From NCBI RefSeq assembly GCF_042678045.1, contig NZ_JBHUDI010000001.1:124001-188000 (forward strand): DNA of 64,000 bases, given 5' to 3'. Below, piece by piece: positions 17,401-26,439 of this stretch (position 1 is its first letter; each line of letters opens with the position of its first letter). The position numbers were made by a program, and so were the translations under genes. The DNA is from Natrinema amylolyticus_A (GTDB lineage Archaea > Halobacteriota > Halobacteria > Halobacteriales > Natrialbaceae). The notes beneath the pieces were generated by a model. That model did not search any database and had not been told where the DNA came from. It was given only the letters and a program-made list of their open reading frames with translations.

Positions 17401-18018
17401 ATGACGCCCAATCCAGCCAATTCCACGACCAAAAACGATGATACGAGCGTCACCGACTCCCCTGTCAACCGCCGCAACCTGCTCGGCGCGCTCGGAGTAG
17501 CGACTGGTTTCTCCACGCTGACCGGAACTGCCACGGCGACCACCCAGAACGTCGATTGCGGTGCGGACGGACGGGTGCGAACGCGCGGCTGTAGTGACGA
17601 AAGCCTAACCGGAAAAGACTGGTCAAGTGGCGCGGTTACGATTCAAGCGTGTCCCAATGGGACAGGCGGAACAGCAACGCTGCGAGTCACCGGGCGACTC
17701 GGATACGACCGCTACGGCCAACCGCAACAGTCAGGCGGCACTGCCGGCGGACAATCTGCTCAAGGGGATCAGAGCCAGCGCATCGTTGTAACGCAGGGAC
17801 AGGAAATGGACACTGAGGGCGGCACCGCAGAGCAGACACAGACCGTGATTATTGGGCAAGACCAGTCGATGTCTGGTGGCGGTGGTGGCAATCTTCCCGA
17901 AGTGGAGGTTACTCTACAACCCGGCGAGAAGCGCACACTCTGGTATACGGGGTCAATTGCAGGATTCTCCACGAGCAACACGACTCTCAATATCGGCATA
18001 GCGAACCGTCCTGATTGA
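17401..18018 (+). CDS. Secreted Tat-type protein, unknown function
   Basis: 205 residues. The N-terminus carries a twin-arginine-like signal (NRRNLLGALGVATG, residues 23-36) after an unusually long polar leader, then a cleavage-like ATATT region. The mature part has two early Cys pairs, a Gly/Gln/Thr-rich middle (about 100-165) and a beta-rich end (VEVTLQPGEKRTLWYTGSIAGF). It may be a cell-surface or secreted protein; no family recognised. It is in the accessory segment, and its codon usage is less GC-biased than the core genes around it. Confidence 0.6.
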   Translation: MTPNPANSTTKNDDTSVTDSPVNRRNLLGALGVATGFSTLTGTATATTQNVDCGADGRVRTRGCSDESLTGKDWSSGAVTIQACPNGTGGTATLRVTGRLGYDRYGQPQQSGGTAGGQSAQGDQSQRIVVTQGQEMDTEGGTAEQTQTVIIGQDQSMSGGGGGNLPEVEVTLQPGEKRTLWYTGSIAGFSTSNTTLNIGIANRPD

Positions 18019-18036
18019 GGCCGATCTTATCGAAAT

Positions 18037-18797
18037 CTATTCATTTTGTGAGGGGTTGACAAACGCATCATCTCCGATTCGTTCACCGATCCTCCGCGCT
18101 AGGAACGTATCGGATGCATCGTACTCGTTCCCCATTGGTTGCTGTCGAAGTCGCTCGGCAACGTTGCGAGGTTTCGTCGGTTTTCGGTAGGATTGTGTAC
18201 GGCACTCATAGCCACGTTCGCGGGCTACATCCACATATGAGCCGTCGAGAAGACGGTCCTGCGGCTCTGAACGGGACCTACCCGGTCTGGCGGATGGTTG
18301 TTCGTGCGACGGGTTTCATCGAGGAGTAGTCCACATACTGATCGACCGACCGATAGTGCCCCGTGGCGTCGTACACGTGACTCTCGTTGATCACGGCGAC
18401 GTGTGCCTATGCGATCTCTGCTGTTGGTCGGAGGACGAGCAATTGAACGTCGGTGTCTCGGCGATGGAGGAGCCAACTTGCGATGAAATTTGCGAGGTCT
18501 GCACAGTCCCCCTCTTTGGTCCGCTGGACGGTTTCAACATCGGTGACGACATCGTACAGACCATATGCTGAGTCGGTTCGCTGGGTGAAGTGGCGGATGA
18601 AGTATCGGAGGTCGGGAGTGTGTTCTGTTTTCTTCGGTTGGACGAATCGTTCAGGGGCGGTGAGAAATCGAAGTGAGGAACGGTTTTTATAGCGGCGGAT
18701 GTCGTCTGCGCGGGCGATGGTGCCGACAGCGAGGCCTCCCGCAAGACCCGTGAGATACTGGCGGCGCGTAGGCACGGGAAAGTGCAGCGCCCCCATC
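18037..18797 (-). pseudogene. Decayed transglutaminase-like Tat-exported protein
   Basis: Reads from an ATG at 18797 through a Tat signal (TRRQYLTGLAGGLAVG) and a transglutaminase-like segment with the Cys context EGDCADLANFIASWL, then hits TAG at 18407-18409. The same frame continues after it with sensible protein (VAVINESHVYDATGHY, which would contain the His), meets a second TAG (after IRQTG), and the C-terminus resumes in another frame (GSYVDVARERGYE) to a stop at 18037. At least two nonsense changes and a frameshift mark it as a pseudogene. An A/T-rich promoter-like stretch lies about 20 bases before the ATG. Confidence 0.7.
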
Positions 18798-19280
18798 GAT
18801 GTAGCTTTTCTTATTTCTCGAAGGGAGGACCGTCTGGACCGTGACGCATGGCCGGTCCGCATCCAGCGAAATTCGGGCCTGAGGACGCCCGGGTGTATAC
18901 TGGGAACGATACGCTGACTGCGTCTGTGTGTCTACGATTGCGACGTCGGTCGCACGACTGGCGAGGCGGGTGCCTGTCGCGTCGACGATACTGCCTACGT
19001 CTGGTAGCTGGTACGTTGTCGACGCGATTGACGGTCAGTCAGCGTTCCAATTCACGTGGTCTGATACGGTCTGCTATCGCGGTATCCTGGGGTACCCGCG
19101 ACGGGTCGCGGGTGCCCCGGTAATGACTGAGAGGAATCCGTATGAGTTGCTGAGAGCAAACTCGAGATCGTTTTGCACGACCAAACAGTTACGGCAGACC
19201 GTCTGCGGAGAAAGAGATCAGCCGAACGTGATCGCGAAAAAACGGACCCAAGTGAGTGTCGCGGGCCGCGACGATCGACC
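18798..19280. other. Gene-poor degenerate stretch
   Basis: Nearly 500 bases with no convincing gene on either strand, between the decayed transglutaminase gene and cdc48. It contains dispersed-repeat copy E (19062-19133) and, 60 bases further on, a short palindrome GCAGAC-C-GTCTGC-like (about 19192-19205). It looks like the worn edge of the accessory region that begins at tRNA-Glu. Confidence 0.45.
19062..19133 (+). repeat. Stop-anchored dispersed repeat, copy E
   Basis: Begins TGATACGGTCTGCT and ends GACTGAGAG, matching the family ends. The centre holds a palindrome, ACCCGCGA and TCGCGGGT around a short loop. Unlike copies A-C and F, no open gene now ends at its TGA, so its host gene may have decayed. 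Confidence 0.65.
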
Positions 19281-21542
19281 TTACTGGAAGGTCCGACCGA
19301 GCTGTTCGTCCTGGGTCGGTTCGGCCTGCTGGAACTCCTCTTCGAGCTCCTCGTACTGCTCGCGCGTCTCGGGGGTCACGCTCGGGTTGACCTCCTCGAG
19401 TGCGTGCTCGAAGTGCTCCTTGCTGATGCGGACGTTGCCAACGGTGTCGGCCATCTCGTCGGGGTCGACTGAGTTGATGAACTCGCGGCTGGCGGCCATC
19501 GAGGCCTCACGGCAGACTGCCTCGATGTCGGCACCGACGTAGCCGTCCGTCTCGCTCGCGAGCCACTCGAGGTCGACCGCGTCGGCCAGCGGCTTGCCGC
19601 GGGTGTGGACCTCGAAGATCTTCTTGCGGCCGTCCTCGTCGGGGACCGGCACGTGGACGTGGCGGTCGAGCCGACCCGGACGGAGCAGGGCGCTGTCGAT
19701 CAGGTCCGGGCGGTTGGTCGTCGCGATCACGACGACGTCCTCGAGTTCCTCGAGCCCATCGAGCTCGGTCAGCAGCTGGGAGACGACGCGTTCGCCGACG
19801 CCGGAGTCACCCTGGCGCTGGCCGCGTTCGCCCGCGATCGAGTCGATCTCGTCGAAAAAGATCACGGTCGGTGCGTTCGACCGCGCCTTCTCGAAGACCT
19901 CGCGGACCCCTTTCTCGGACTCGCCGACGTATTTGTTGAGCAGTTCGGGGCCCTTGATCGAGATGAAGTTCGACTGGGCCTCGTTAGCGACCGCCTTCGC
20001 GAGCAGGGTCTTCCCGGTGCCCGGCGGGCCATACATGAGCACGCCCTTGGCGGCCTCCATGTCCATCTGCTCGAAGACTTCGGGGTAGTCGAGCGGCCAC
20101 TGGATCGTCTCGCGCAGGCGCTCTTTGGTGTCTTCTAAGCCGCCGACGTCGTTCCACGTGACGTCGGGGACCTCGACGAAGACCTCGCGCATCGCGGAGG
20201 GCTGGATACCCTTGAGCGCCTCTTTGACGTCCGCCTCGTTGACCTCCAGCGACTCGAGGACGTCGGCGTCGATCTCCTCGCTCTCGAGGTCGAGTTCGGG
20301 CCGGATGCGCCGGAGCGCGTTCATCGCGCTCTCGCGGGCCAGACTCTCGAGGTCGGCCCCGACGAAGCCGTGGGTGTTCTCGGCGTAGTGCTCGAGATCG
20401 ATGGACTCGTCGAGGGGCATCCCGCGAGTGTGGACCTGCAGGATCTCCTTGCGGCCTTCCTTGTCCGGGACGCCGATCTCGATCTCGCGGTCGAAACGAC
20501 CGCCACGCCGCAGTGCGGGGTCGAGCGCGTCGACGCGGTTGGTCGCGCCGATGACGGTGACCCGGCCCCGTTCCTCGAGGCCGTCCATCAGCGAGAGGAG
20601 TTGGGCGACCACGCGCCGTTCGACGTCGCCACCGGCCTCCTCGCGCTTGGCGGCGATCGAGTCGAGTTCGTCGATGAAGATGATCGCGGGAGCGTTCTCC
20701 TCGGCCTCCTCGAAGACCTCGCGGAGTTGCTCCTCGCTTTCACCGTAGTACTTCGACATGATCTCCGGCCCGGAGATCGTCTCGAAGTGGGCGTCGATCT
20801 CGTTGGCGACGGCTTTCGCCATCAGCGTCTTCCCGGTGCCCGGTGGGCCGTGTAGGAGGACGCCTTTCGGCGGTTCGATACCGAGTTGCTGGAACAGCTC
20901 GGGGTGGCGCATCGGCAGCTCGATCATCTCGCGGACCTGATCGAGTTCGTCGTCGAGCCCACCGATGTCCTCGTAGGTGACGTTTGGAACGCCCTCGGCC
21001 GACGGGCCGCCGCCGGCGCTGACCTGTTCGGCCGGCGTCTCGGAGATCTCGATGCTCGTCGAGTCCGTAATGACGACGGTGCCCGACGGCGAGGTGCTCG
21101 CGATCTTCAGTGGGACCGACTGACCGGAGCTGGCCATCGGCCCGAACGACAGCGAGAACGGTACCGTCTGGCCCTCAGTGACGGCCTGGCCGCTTAGCTT
21201 GTCACGGACGAGCGGGCCGATGTCCCCCCGAATACGGAGGTTCTGCGGGAGCGCGACGGTAACCGATTTGGCGGGTTTGACGTCGGCGGGCTCGACGCTG
21301 ACGGTGTCGTCGATCCCGACGTCGGCTTCCTGTCGGAGGCGACCGTCGATCCGGACGATCCCGCGTCCCTCGTCTTCGGGGTAGCCGGGCCAGACGCGCG
21401 CGACAGCCTGCCCGTCACCGTTGCCCGAGATGACGATGTAGTCGCCGTTCTCGAGGTCGAGTTCGTTCATCGAGACGCGGTCGATCGCGGCCAGTCCGCG
21501 ACCGGCATCCTTCTGCTTGAGTGGCTTGACGGTGAGTTTCAT
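19281..21542 (-). CDS. cdc48: Cdc48/VCP-like AAA+ ATPase
   Basis: 753-residue archaeal Cdc48 with the full layout: N domain (1-about 185, starting MKLTVKPLKQKDAGRG), D1 and D2 AAA modules, each with Walker A GPPGTGKT, Walker B (IIFIDELDS and VIFFDEIDS) and second-region-of-homology arginines. A hexameric unfoldase that feeds substrates to the proteasome. The C-terminal tail is short. It starts inside the stop of an upstream Hsp20-like gene (ATGA overlap), so the two are co-translated from the TATA box at 21818-21827. Confidence 0.95.
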   Translation of the reverse strand: MKLTVKPLKQKDAGRGLAAIDRVSMNELDLENGDYIVISGNGDGQAVARVWPGYPEDEGRGIVRIDGRLRQEADVGIDDTVSVEPADVKPAKSVTVALPQNLRIRGDIGPLVRDKLSGQAVTEGQTVPFSLSFGPMASSGQSVPLKIASTSPSGTVVITDSTSIEISETPAEQVSAGGGPSAEGVPNVTYEDIGGLDDELDQVREMIELPMRHPELFQQLGIEPPKGVLLHGPPGTGKTLMAKAVANEIDAHFETISGPEIMSKYYGESEEQLREVFEEAEENAPAIIFIDELDSIAAKREEAGGDVERRVVAQLLSLMDGLEERGRVTVIGATNRVDALDPALRRGGRFDREIEIGVPDKEGRKEILQVHTRGMPLDESIDLEHYAENTHGFVGADLESLARESAMNALRRIRPELDLESEEIDADVLESLEVNEADVKEALKGIQPSAMREVFVEVPDVTWNDVGGLEDTKERLRETIQWPLDYPEVFEQMDMEAAKGVLMYGPPGTGKTLLAKAVANEAQSNFISIKGPELLNKYVGESEKGVREVFEKARSNAPTVIFFDEIDSIAGERGQRQGDSGVGERVVSQLLTELDGLEELEDVVVIATTNRPDLIDSALLRPGRLDRHVHVPVPDEDGRKKIFEVHTRGKPLADAVDLEWLASETDGYVGADIEAVCREASMAASREFINSVDPDEMADTVGNVRISKEHFEHALEEVNPSVTPETREQYEELEEEFQQAEPTQDEQLGRTFQ

Positions 21543-21787
21543 CGTTCGTCCTCCAGTTCGACAGTGAGCACGCCGTTTTTCATAAACGTGTGCGCGTCTT
21601 CGACGCTGGCGGGAAGATCGATCTCGTACTGGTCGTCAGCGACGACGATGATGACGGTATCGTCGACGACATCGACCGAGGCGTCAGTCGCCTCGGTGCC
21701 GAAGTCGACGGCCATGACCGTCGTATCGTCGTACTCGTACCGACGGGCTAACTGCCCCTCTTCACGGGTGAATTGGTCGAGAGTCAT
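21539..21787 (-). CDS. Small Hsp20-like protein coupled to cdc48
   Basis: 82 residues with an alpha-crystallin/Hsp20-like beta-sandwich pattern: alternating hydrophobic strands and the closing FMKNGVLTVELED, the usual NGVL signature of that fold. It lacks long N- and C-terminal arms, so it may be a binding adaptor rather than an oligomeric chaperone. It overlaps cdc48 by four bases and shares its promoter. I infer a role with the Cdc48 unfoldase. Confidence 0.75.
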   Translation of the reverse strand: MTLDQFTREEGQLARRYEYDDTTVMAVDFGTEATDASVDVVDDTVIIVVADDQYEIDLPASVEDAHTFMKNGVLTVELEDER

Positions 21788-21817
21788 GCTTCAACTAACC
21801 CAAGGTAAGCACCAGGA

Positions 21818-21827
21818 ATATATAAAT
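21818..21827 (-). promoter_or_regulatory. TATA box of the Hsp20-like/cdc48 operon
   Basis: Minus-strand ATTTATATAT, about 35 bases before the ATG at 21787; a strong TATA with a predicted leader of roughly ten bases. Confidence 0.6.
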
Positions 21828-22021
21828 GCTTCGCCGCCAATCGCAAGACGGGAGCGAATCACTCCGAGAGAACTCTGTTTGTGGTTCACAGCGAGGCATA
21901 GCGATTTCCGGTCGACTCGAGCTATCTACTGATTACCCAGGCCCAGATAAATCGTCGCTGCTGGCGGTCGCCGGTGTGTGGTGGCTCGAGCCTTTATATC
22001 CGTTCCGCTCGTTCATCATGT

Positions 22022-22798
22022 ATGGAAACGGTATCACACAACGATCGGGAGACGGCATACGAGGTCGTCGACCGGGGCGGTGACGGACCGCCGATCTGCT
22101 TCGTCCACGGAAGCGGGGGAACACGCGACGTCTGGAACGGCCAGCACGCACTCGCCGATCGCTATCCGATCGTTACGCTCGATTTGAGCGGCCACGGTGA
22201 CTCGGACGATGTCGACGCGAGTGCCGGCTACACCGCACTGTCGGCGTATACCGATGACGTGCTGGCCGTCGTCGACGACACTGATGCGGCGGTCCTCGTC
22301 GGGAACTCGCTTGGCGGCGCTGTCGTGTTACAGATCTTGCTCGAGCGCGACTTCGATCCTGCAGCGGCCGTCCTGGCAGGGACGGGGGCTCGCCTCGGCG
22401 TTCTCGAGGATCTGTTGCGGTGGCTCGAGTCCGACTTCGAGCGAGCGGTCGAGTTCCTGCACGGGCCGGATCGGCTCCTTCACGATCCCGACCCGAAACT
22501 GCGCGAGCGCTCGATGGCGCAGATGTACGACACTGGGCAGGGGGTCACACAGCGGGACTTCCTTACGAGCCACGAGTTCGACGTTCGTGATCGCCTCGGG
22601 GAGATCGACACCCCCTCGCTCGCAGTGTACGGTGAGTACGACCAGTTGACGCCACCGTGGTTCCACGAGTATCTCGCTGACGAGATCGACGAATGCGAGC
22701 TGGCCGAACTCGACGACGCGGCACATCTGGCGATGGTCGAACAGCCGGCGGCGTTCAACGAAGCTATCGACGAGTTTCTCACGGCGACCGTCGAGTAG
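22022..22798 (+). CDS. Alpha/beta-fold hydrolase
   Basis: 258 residues with a complete catalytic set: oxyanion segment HGSGG, nucleophile Ser in GNSLGGA, acid in YGEYDQL and His in DDAAHLAM. Cytoplasmic esterase or thioesterase-like enzyme; substrate unknown. A TATA box (cctttatatcc, about 21989-21999) lies 27 bases before the ATG at 22022, so the message is leaderless. An ATG four bases earlier is out of frame. Confidence 0.85.
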   Translation: METVSHNDRETAYEVVDRGGDGPPICFVHGSGGTRDVWNGQHALADRYPIVTLDLSGHGDSDDVDASAGYTALSAYTDDVLAVVDDTDAAVLVGNSLGGAVVLQILLERDFDPAAAVLAGTGARLGVLEDLLRWLESDFERAVEFLHGPDRLLHDPDPKLRERSMAQMYDTGQGVTQRDFLTSHEFDVRDRLGEIDTPSLAVYGEYDQLTPPWFHEYLADEIDECELAELDDAAHLAMVEQPAAFNEAIDEFLTATVE

Positions 22799-22880
22799 GG
22801 CGGTCGGACAGCACACGGGAGAGCGGTGTGTCACATGCGTCGGGACTACCCGTCGACTTGTAGCCCGCGCTGTGATACTC

Positions 22881-22953
22881 CTGTCAGTCGGTGCTGGCGG
22901 GCCCGCGACCTGCCTTGCGGATGCTCGGGATATCGGAACAGCAAACCGTATGA
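22881..22953 (-). repeat. Stop-anchored dispersed repeat, copy A
   Basis: In the sense of the gene at 22955-23149 it reads, right after TAA and one base, TCATACGGTTTGCTGTTCC, and ends CCGACTGACAG. It shares the GGTCGCGGG block in its second half with copies B, C and D. Confidence 0.7.
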
Positions 22954-22954
22954 G

Positions 22955-23149
22955 TTACCGCCGGTCCTCGAGGGAGACGAACGAATCGGCAGTCGCGGTG
23001 ATCCATTGCGTCGCGGCCGCGTTTTCGTCGGCGTGCTGTGGGAACATCGTACACGCCGCCACGTCGTCCTGTTCGACGGTAATGTGCTGAAGCCGCGACG
23101 CGTGTTCGGTGGTCGATTCGGGCGTAACTCCCATCGGTGAATCGTGCAT
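22955..23149 (-). CDS. Small conserved haloarchaeal protein (DUF7511-like)
   Basis: 64 residues (MHDSPMGVTPES...), with the pattern EHASRLQHITVEQDD and TQWITATADSFVSLEDRR, which I recognise as a widespread short haloarchaeal family of unknown function (I believe DUF7511). A strong TATA (gtgtttatatattc, minus strand, about 23189-23202) lies 40-50 bases upstream, leaving room for a short leader containing purine-rich GAGG. The stop codon is followed by repeat copy A after one base. Confidence 0.65.
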   Translation of the reverse strand: MHDSPMGVTPESTTEHASRLQHITVEQDDVAACTMFPQHADENAAATQWITATADSFVSLEDRR

Positions 23150-23303
23150 GGGTGCGATCCTCGCGTTGTGGCTGCACCTCCACCGTCCGAATATATAAAC
23201 ACTGGCCCTATATCGACACTACACCTATATGCTATATTACCACATATTATTGGTTATGCGAGAGCAATCCGACCGTGTGGTACTGGCGACCGATTCACGG
23301 CTG

Positions 23304-23339
23304 GCCTGCCGTCAGGAGACCCCGCGCAGTCGGGCAGGC
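23304..23339. terminator. Inverted repeat downstream of panB
   Basis: GCCTGCC and GGCAGGC are perfect 7-bp arms separated by 22 bases, starting 23 bases past the panB stop. Candidate 3'-end structure of the leftward panB mRNA. Confidence 0.3.
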
Positions 23340-23361
23340 TCGCGGACGACGATCGGCACTC

Positions 23362-24174
23362 TCAGTAGAGATCTTCGAGATCGGCTTCCTCGTGGCTGTG
23401 TTCCTCGGCGGGGAACGCACCGTCTTCGACGGCCGAGACGTAGTCGTCGACGGCCGACTCCATCTCCGCGCGGACGTTGCCGAACTGTTTCGAGAACGAG
23501 GGCGACCACTCGCTCAGACCGACGACATCGTCGATGACGAGTACCTGTCCGTCACAGTCCGGCCCGGCACCGATCCCGATCGTCGGGATATCCAGCGCCG
23601 TCGTCACGTCCGCTGCGAGATTCGCGGGGACGTGTTCGAGTACGAGCGAGAACGCCCCGGCGTCCGCGTGAGCTTCAGCCAGCTCGAGGATCCGTTCGGC
23701 GGCTTCTTGTTCGGTTCCCTGCCGTGGATAGCCGCCGTACTGGTTGACGTGCTGGGGAGTCAGTCCGAGGTGTGCCATCACCGGAATCCCGAGCTGGACC
23801 AGTTTCTCGGTCAGTTCGACGGTGTGAGGTCCACACTCGAGTTTGACCGCGTGGGCGTCAGCTTCCTTGAGCATCCGCCCGGCGTGCTCGATGCTGTCCG
23901 ACTCGTCGACCCCGATCGAGAGGAAGGGCATGTCGGCGACGACGAGGGCGTCGTCTGTCGCGCGCGCGACCGCGGCGGTGTGACGAATCATATCGTCGAC
24001 GGTCACTGGCAGCGTCGTCTCGTATCCCAGACTCGTGTTCCCGAGACTGTCACCGACGAGGATGATATCGGTGCCGGCCGCGTCGACGATCGCCGCCGTC
24101 GGCGCGTCGTAGGCCGTCAACATCGTGATCGGCTCTTCGCCTGCCTTCTCTCGTATATCCCGCACGGTAGGCAT
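23362..24174 (-). CDS. panB: 3-methyl-2-oxobutanoate hydroxymethyltransferase
   Basis: 270 residues. Transfers a hydroxymethyl group from methylenetetrahydrofolate to 2-oxoisovalerate, making ketopantoate for coenzyme A. Family motifs are visible: MLTAYDAPTAA, ILVGDSLGNTSLGY (metal Asp), VVADMPFLSIG (second metal Asp), KLECG and the catalytic-base region LVLEHVPA, then IPTIGIGAGPDCDGQVLV. The ATG at 24174 gives the conserved start MPTVRDI and has a TATA box (cgtttaatc, minus strand, about 24196-24204) 27 bases upstream. No other pan gene is nearby. Confidence 0.95.
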   Translation of the reverse strand: MPTVRDIREKAGEEPITMLTAYDAPTAAIVDAAGTDIILVGDSLGNTSLGYETTLPVTVDDMIRHTAAVARATDDALVVADMPFLSIGVDESDSIEHAGRMLKEADAHAVKLECGPHTVELTEKLVQLGIPVMAHLGLTPQHVNQYGGYPRQGTEQEAAERILELAEAHADAGAFSLVLEHVPANLAADVTTALDIPTIGIGAGPDCDGQVLVIDDVVGLSEWSPSFSKQFGNVRAEMESAVDDYVSAVEDGAFPAEEHSHEEADLEDLY

Positions 24175-24275
24175 ACACACAGGTTGGTCGCGCGTGATTA
24201 AACGTCGTTGTTCTTCTCGCGCCACCTGCGGCCACACCCGCGGCGCTTAAGAGGGCCGGGTTGCCATACTCGAGC

Positions 24276-24509
24276 GTGCCTGAACGTGTCGAAACGACCA
24301 CACCCGACGGCGTCGACTACGGCTGGGTCATGCAGATGACCTTCGTCATCACGATCCTGATCGGCGCGCCGATCGTCGCCATACTGTCGACGGCCGCGAC
24401 CCTGCCGACGTGGACCGACCGCGCGGAGTTCGCGATCCGCGTCGGTGCGCCCGTCTGGCTGGTCACGTCGCTCATCGTGTTCGCCTACGCGAAACGAAAA
24501 CAGACGTAG
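24276..24509 (+). CDS. Small two-helix membrane protein (DUF5822-like)
   Basis: 77 residues: a short acidic N-terminus, two transmembrane helices (about 20-42 MTFVITILIGAPIVAILS and 56-72 VGAPVWLVTSLIVFAYA) and a basic end AKRKQT. It resembles a haloarchaeal family of unknown function (I believe DUF5822). The GTG at 24276 sits 27 bases after a TATA-like gcgcttaagag, so it is preferred to the in-frame TTG at 24261. Divergent from panB. Confidence 0.7.
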   Translation: MPERVETTTPDGVDYGWVMQMTFVITILIGAPIVAILSTAATLPTWTDRAEFAIRVGAPVWLVTSLIVFAYAKRKQT

Positions 24510-24548
24510 TCGATCCGCGTCCATGATCCGCTGGTCTCATCCGAGCGC

Positions 24549-24622
24549 CTGTCAGTCCGTTCCGGCGCACCCGCGACTCGCCGTGCGGGGTGCCCCGGTA
24601 CCAGTGACAACGGACTGCATCA
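24549..24622 (-). repeat. Stop-anchored dispersed repeat, copy B
   Basis: In the sense of the HAD gene it starts with that gene's TGA stop (TGATGCAGTCCGTTGTCAC) and ends GGACTGACAG. It contains the block GAGTCGCGGGTGCGCCGGAA shared with copy C. Most of it lies in the gap between convergent genes. Confidence 0.7.
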
Positions 24623-25159
24623 CACGCCAGATGGACCCTCGCCGACGTATTCGAAGTCGACACCCGCTCGTTCTGCGGTCCGCTGGTCTCGTGCTGAGTC
24701 TCCGATAAACAGCGCCTGCTCTGGATCAGCGTCGAGTTCACGGACGGTCGCGAGCAACGGTTCCGGGTCCGGTTTCCACGTCCCAACCGTGTCGCGGCCG
24801 ACGACGGCATCGACCGCCGGGGCGAGGGCATGTTCCTCGAGCGCGATCCGACAGGCCCGCTCGCAGTTGAGCGAACAGACGCCCGCCGGCAGCGACCGCT
24901 CGAGAAGGTCGTCCGCGTGGGCGAGTCGATTCGATGTCCGCGCCCCGTCGTGCTCGTGGGCTGCGATGGCGGACTCCACGTCCGATGCCAACCCGACGTC
25001 ACCGGCAGCCTCGAGCATTCCCCAGAGCCCGTCGCCCGGCGGCTCGACGTCTGCACGGTGATAGATCTCGCGAACGTCGACGGCGACGGCGTCCCAGTCG
25101 ACGTCGAGCTCGACGAGCGTTCCATCCAGATCGTAGACGACGGCGTCGTATCCGGTCAC
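24620..25159 (-). CDS. HAD-superfamily hydrolase
   Basis: 179 residues with the four HAD motifs: DLDGTL (nucleophile Asp), a Cys/Asn motif II region, Lys in VGTWKPDPEP and the acidic pair in FIGDSARD. Small cytosolic phosphatase of the phosphoglycolate-phosphatase type; substrate unknown. Start is GTG at 25159 (VTGYDAVVYDLDGTL), where homologues begin; the upstream open frame is basic. The stop codon is the first triplet of repeat copy B. Confidence 0.8.
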   Translation of the reverse strand: MTGYDAVVYDLDGTLVELDVDWDAVAVDVREIYHRADVEPPGDGLWGMLEAAGDVGLASDVESAIAAHEHDGARTSNRLAHADDLLERSLPAGVCSLNCERACRIALEEHALAPAVDAVVGRDTVGTWKPDPEPLLATVRELDADPEQALFIGDSARDQRTAERAGVDFEYVGEGPSGV

Positions 25160-25356
25160 GAGTGCTAGTACGCCTGCGAGAACGTGACGGTTTCGGACCC
25201 GGTTCCGAGGTGGCGGATGAGTTCGCCGACCGCTCACGGTTCGGACGGCGAGCGAACACGCCTCGATTCGGGAGATAGCGAGGCAGTTCTTCACGGCAGC
25301 CGGAGAACTGATTACTATCACAACACTTTTCGATTTTCAATAATGTGGTGCGATCG

Positions 25357-26439
25357 ATGAAGAACTGTTCGTCACGACGATAATTTATTCGAACTGGCGG
25401 GGCTGGACTGACGACGCTCGGAACGATCGGCCTGTGCGGGTGTACGAGCAACCTACCGCTGCTCGGCGATGACGAGGACGAACCGGACCCGTCGATCGAA
25501 GCGTGGCTTGCCGATCCGGAGCCGTCGGATCTCGTCCGCGACGCCTACGAGATTCGTGACCGTGAGTTCCGCGAACGGCGATTTCGGTATCAGGAGCCGG
25601 CGATCGTGTTCGAACACGACGACCGGCTCTCCTACGAGGACCTCTGGGGACGACTGGTGCGGGACGCGTTCGACGTGCCAGCGATGGACCTCGACTGGCA
25701 ACTCGTCCAGCACGTCGACTGGTGGCTCGACGTCTACAATCCCGAGGCGGGCGCGGACGTCGAGGAAACGCTCCGTCCCGAGGTCCACGTCCTCGCGGGA
25801 TCGTTCGACCCCGACGCGGTCGAAGCCCACCTCGAGGACGACTCGAACGGCGACGTGGCTGTCACGGGGACGGCACGCGGGTTCGATCTGTACGAACTCG
25901 GAAGCTTCAGGTTTGCCGTTCGGGACGATTACCTGGTGCGAACGGTCGGCGACGTCTGGATCGACCCCGAGAAGATGCTCGAGTACGTCCTCGAGGCCCG
26001 CTGGGCACGAGACGGCGAGGGCGGGACCGACGGCGGTCGTCGGTGGGGCAACGACGAACACGCGGCGCCCCTCCTCGCCGAGCGCGGATCGGGCCAGTTC
26101 GCGAACGGAACCGTCTTGCCGCCGCGAGATCCAGTCCGGGAACCGGCGTACGACTGGGAGTGGCAGACCGGGCTGGTCGGAACGACGCGATCGCTCACGG
26201 TCGACGGTGCAACGACCGAGGTCACCGACGCATTCTGCTACGAGTCGGCTGCCGCCGCCGATCTCGAGGCGCTGCAGGGGTTCGTCGAAACGAATCGTGA
26301 CGTCGCCGACGACGCGTTTCCCACGCTCGATACGTACACGGTCGAGCGATCGGACGACGCCGAGACCGTCCTCGTGCTCACGGGAACGGCGCGAACGAGC
26401 GCGATCACCCGTTCTCGCGGCCCGGTACCGGACGCTTAG
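25357..26439 (+). pseudogene. Tat-lipoprotein gene with in-frame stop in its signal peptide
   Basis: From the ATG at 25357 the frame reads MKNCSSRR, then TAA (25381-25383), then FIRTGGAGLTTLGTIGLCGC, a perfect twin-arginine lipoprotein signal with a lipobox, interrupted where Gln (CAA) or Tyr (TAT/TAC) would be expected. The following 310 or so residues are intact, acidic and free of stops to 26439, so the mutation looks recent or is a base-call error. The mature part is haloarchaeal (DVPAMDLDWQLVQHVDWWLD), of unknown function, and would be membrane-anchored outside. The next possible start, GTG at 25606, would give a protein with no signal. It overlaps the convergent aldolase gene by a few bases. 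Confidence 0.65.

Noticed and set aside
13818..19280. Duplicated tRNA-Glu 3' end as an attachment site
   Set aside because: I searched by eye for the T arm and acceptor sequence downstream and found no second copy; no integrase gene was seen.
23304..23339. Degenerate copy of the dispersed repeat after panB
   Set aside because: The position fits, but neither head nor tail sequence matches; recorded only as a weak hairpin.
23210..23360. A/T-rich plus-strand promoter region with a short frame from 23256
   Set aside because: The frame runs into the antisense of panB and has no haloarchaeal composition.
24261..24275. TTG start for the small membrane protein
   Set aside because: The GTG at 24276 sits exactly 27 bases after the TATA-like element and TTG starts are rare.
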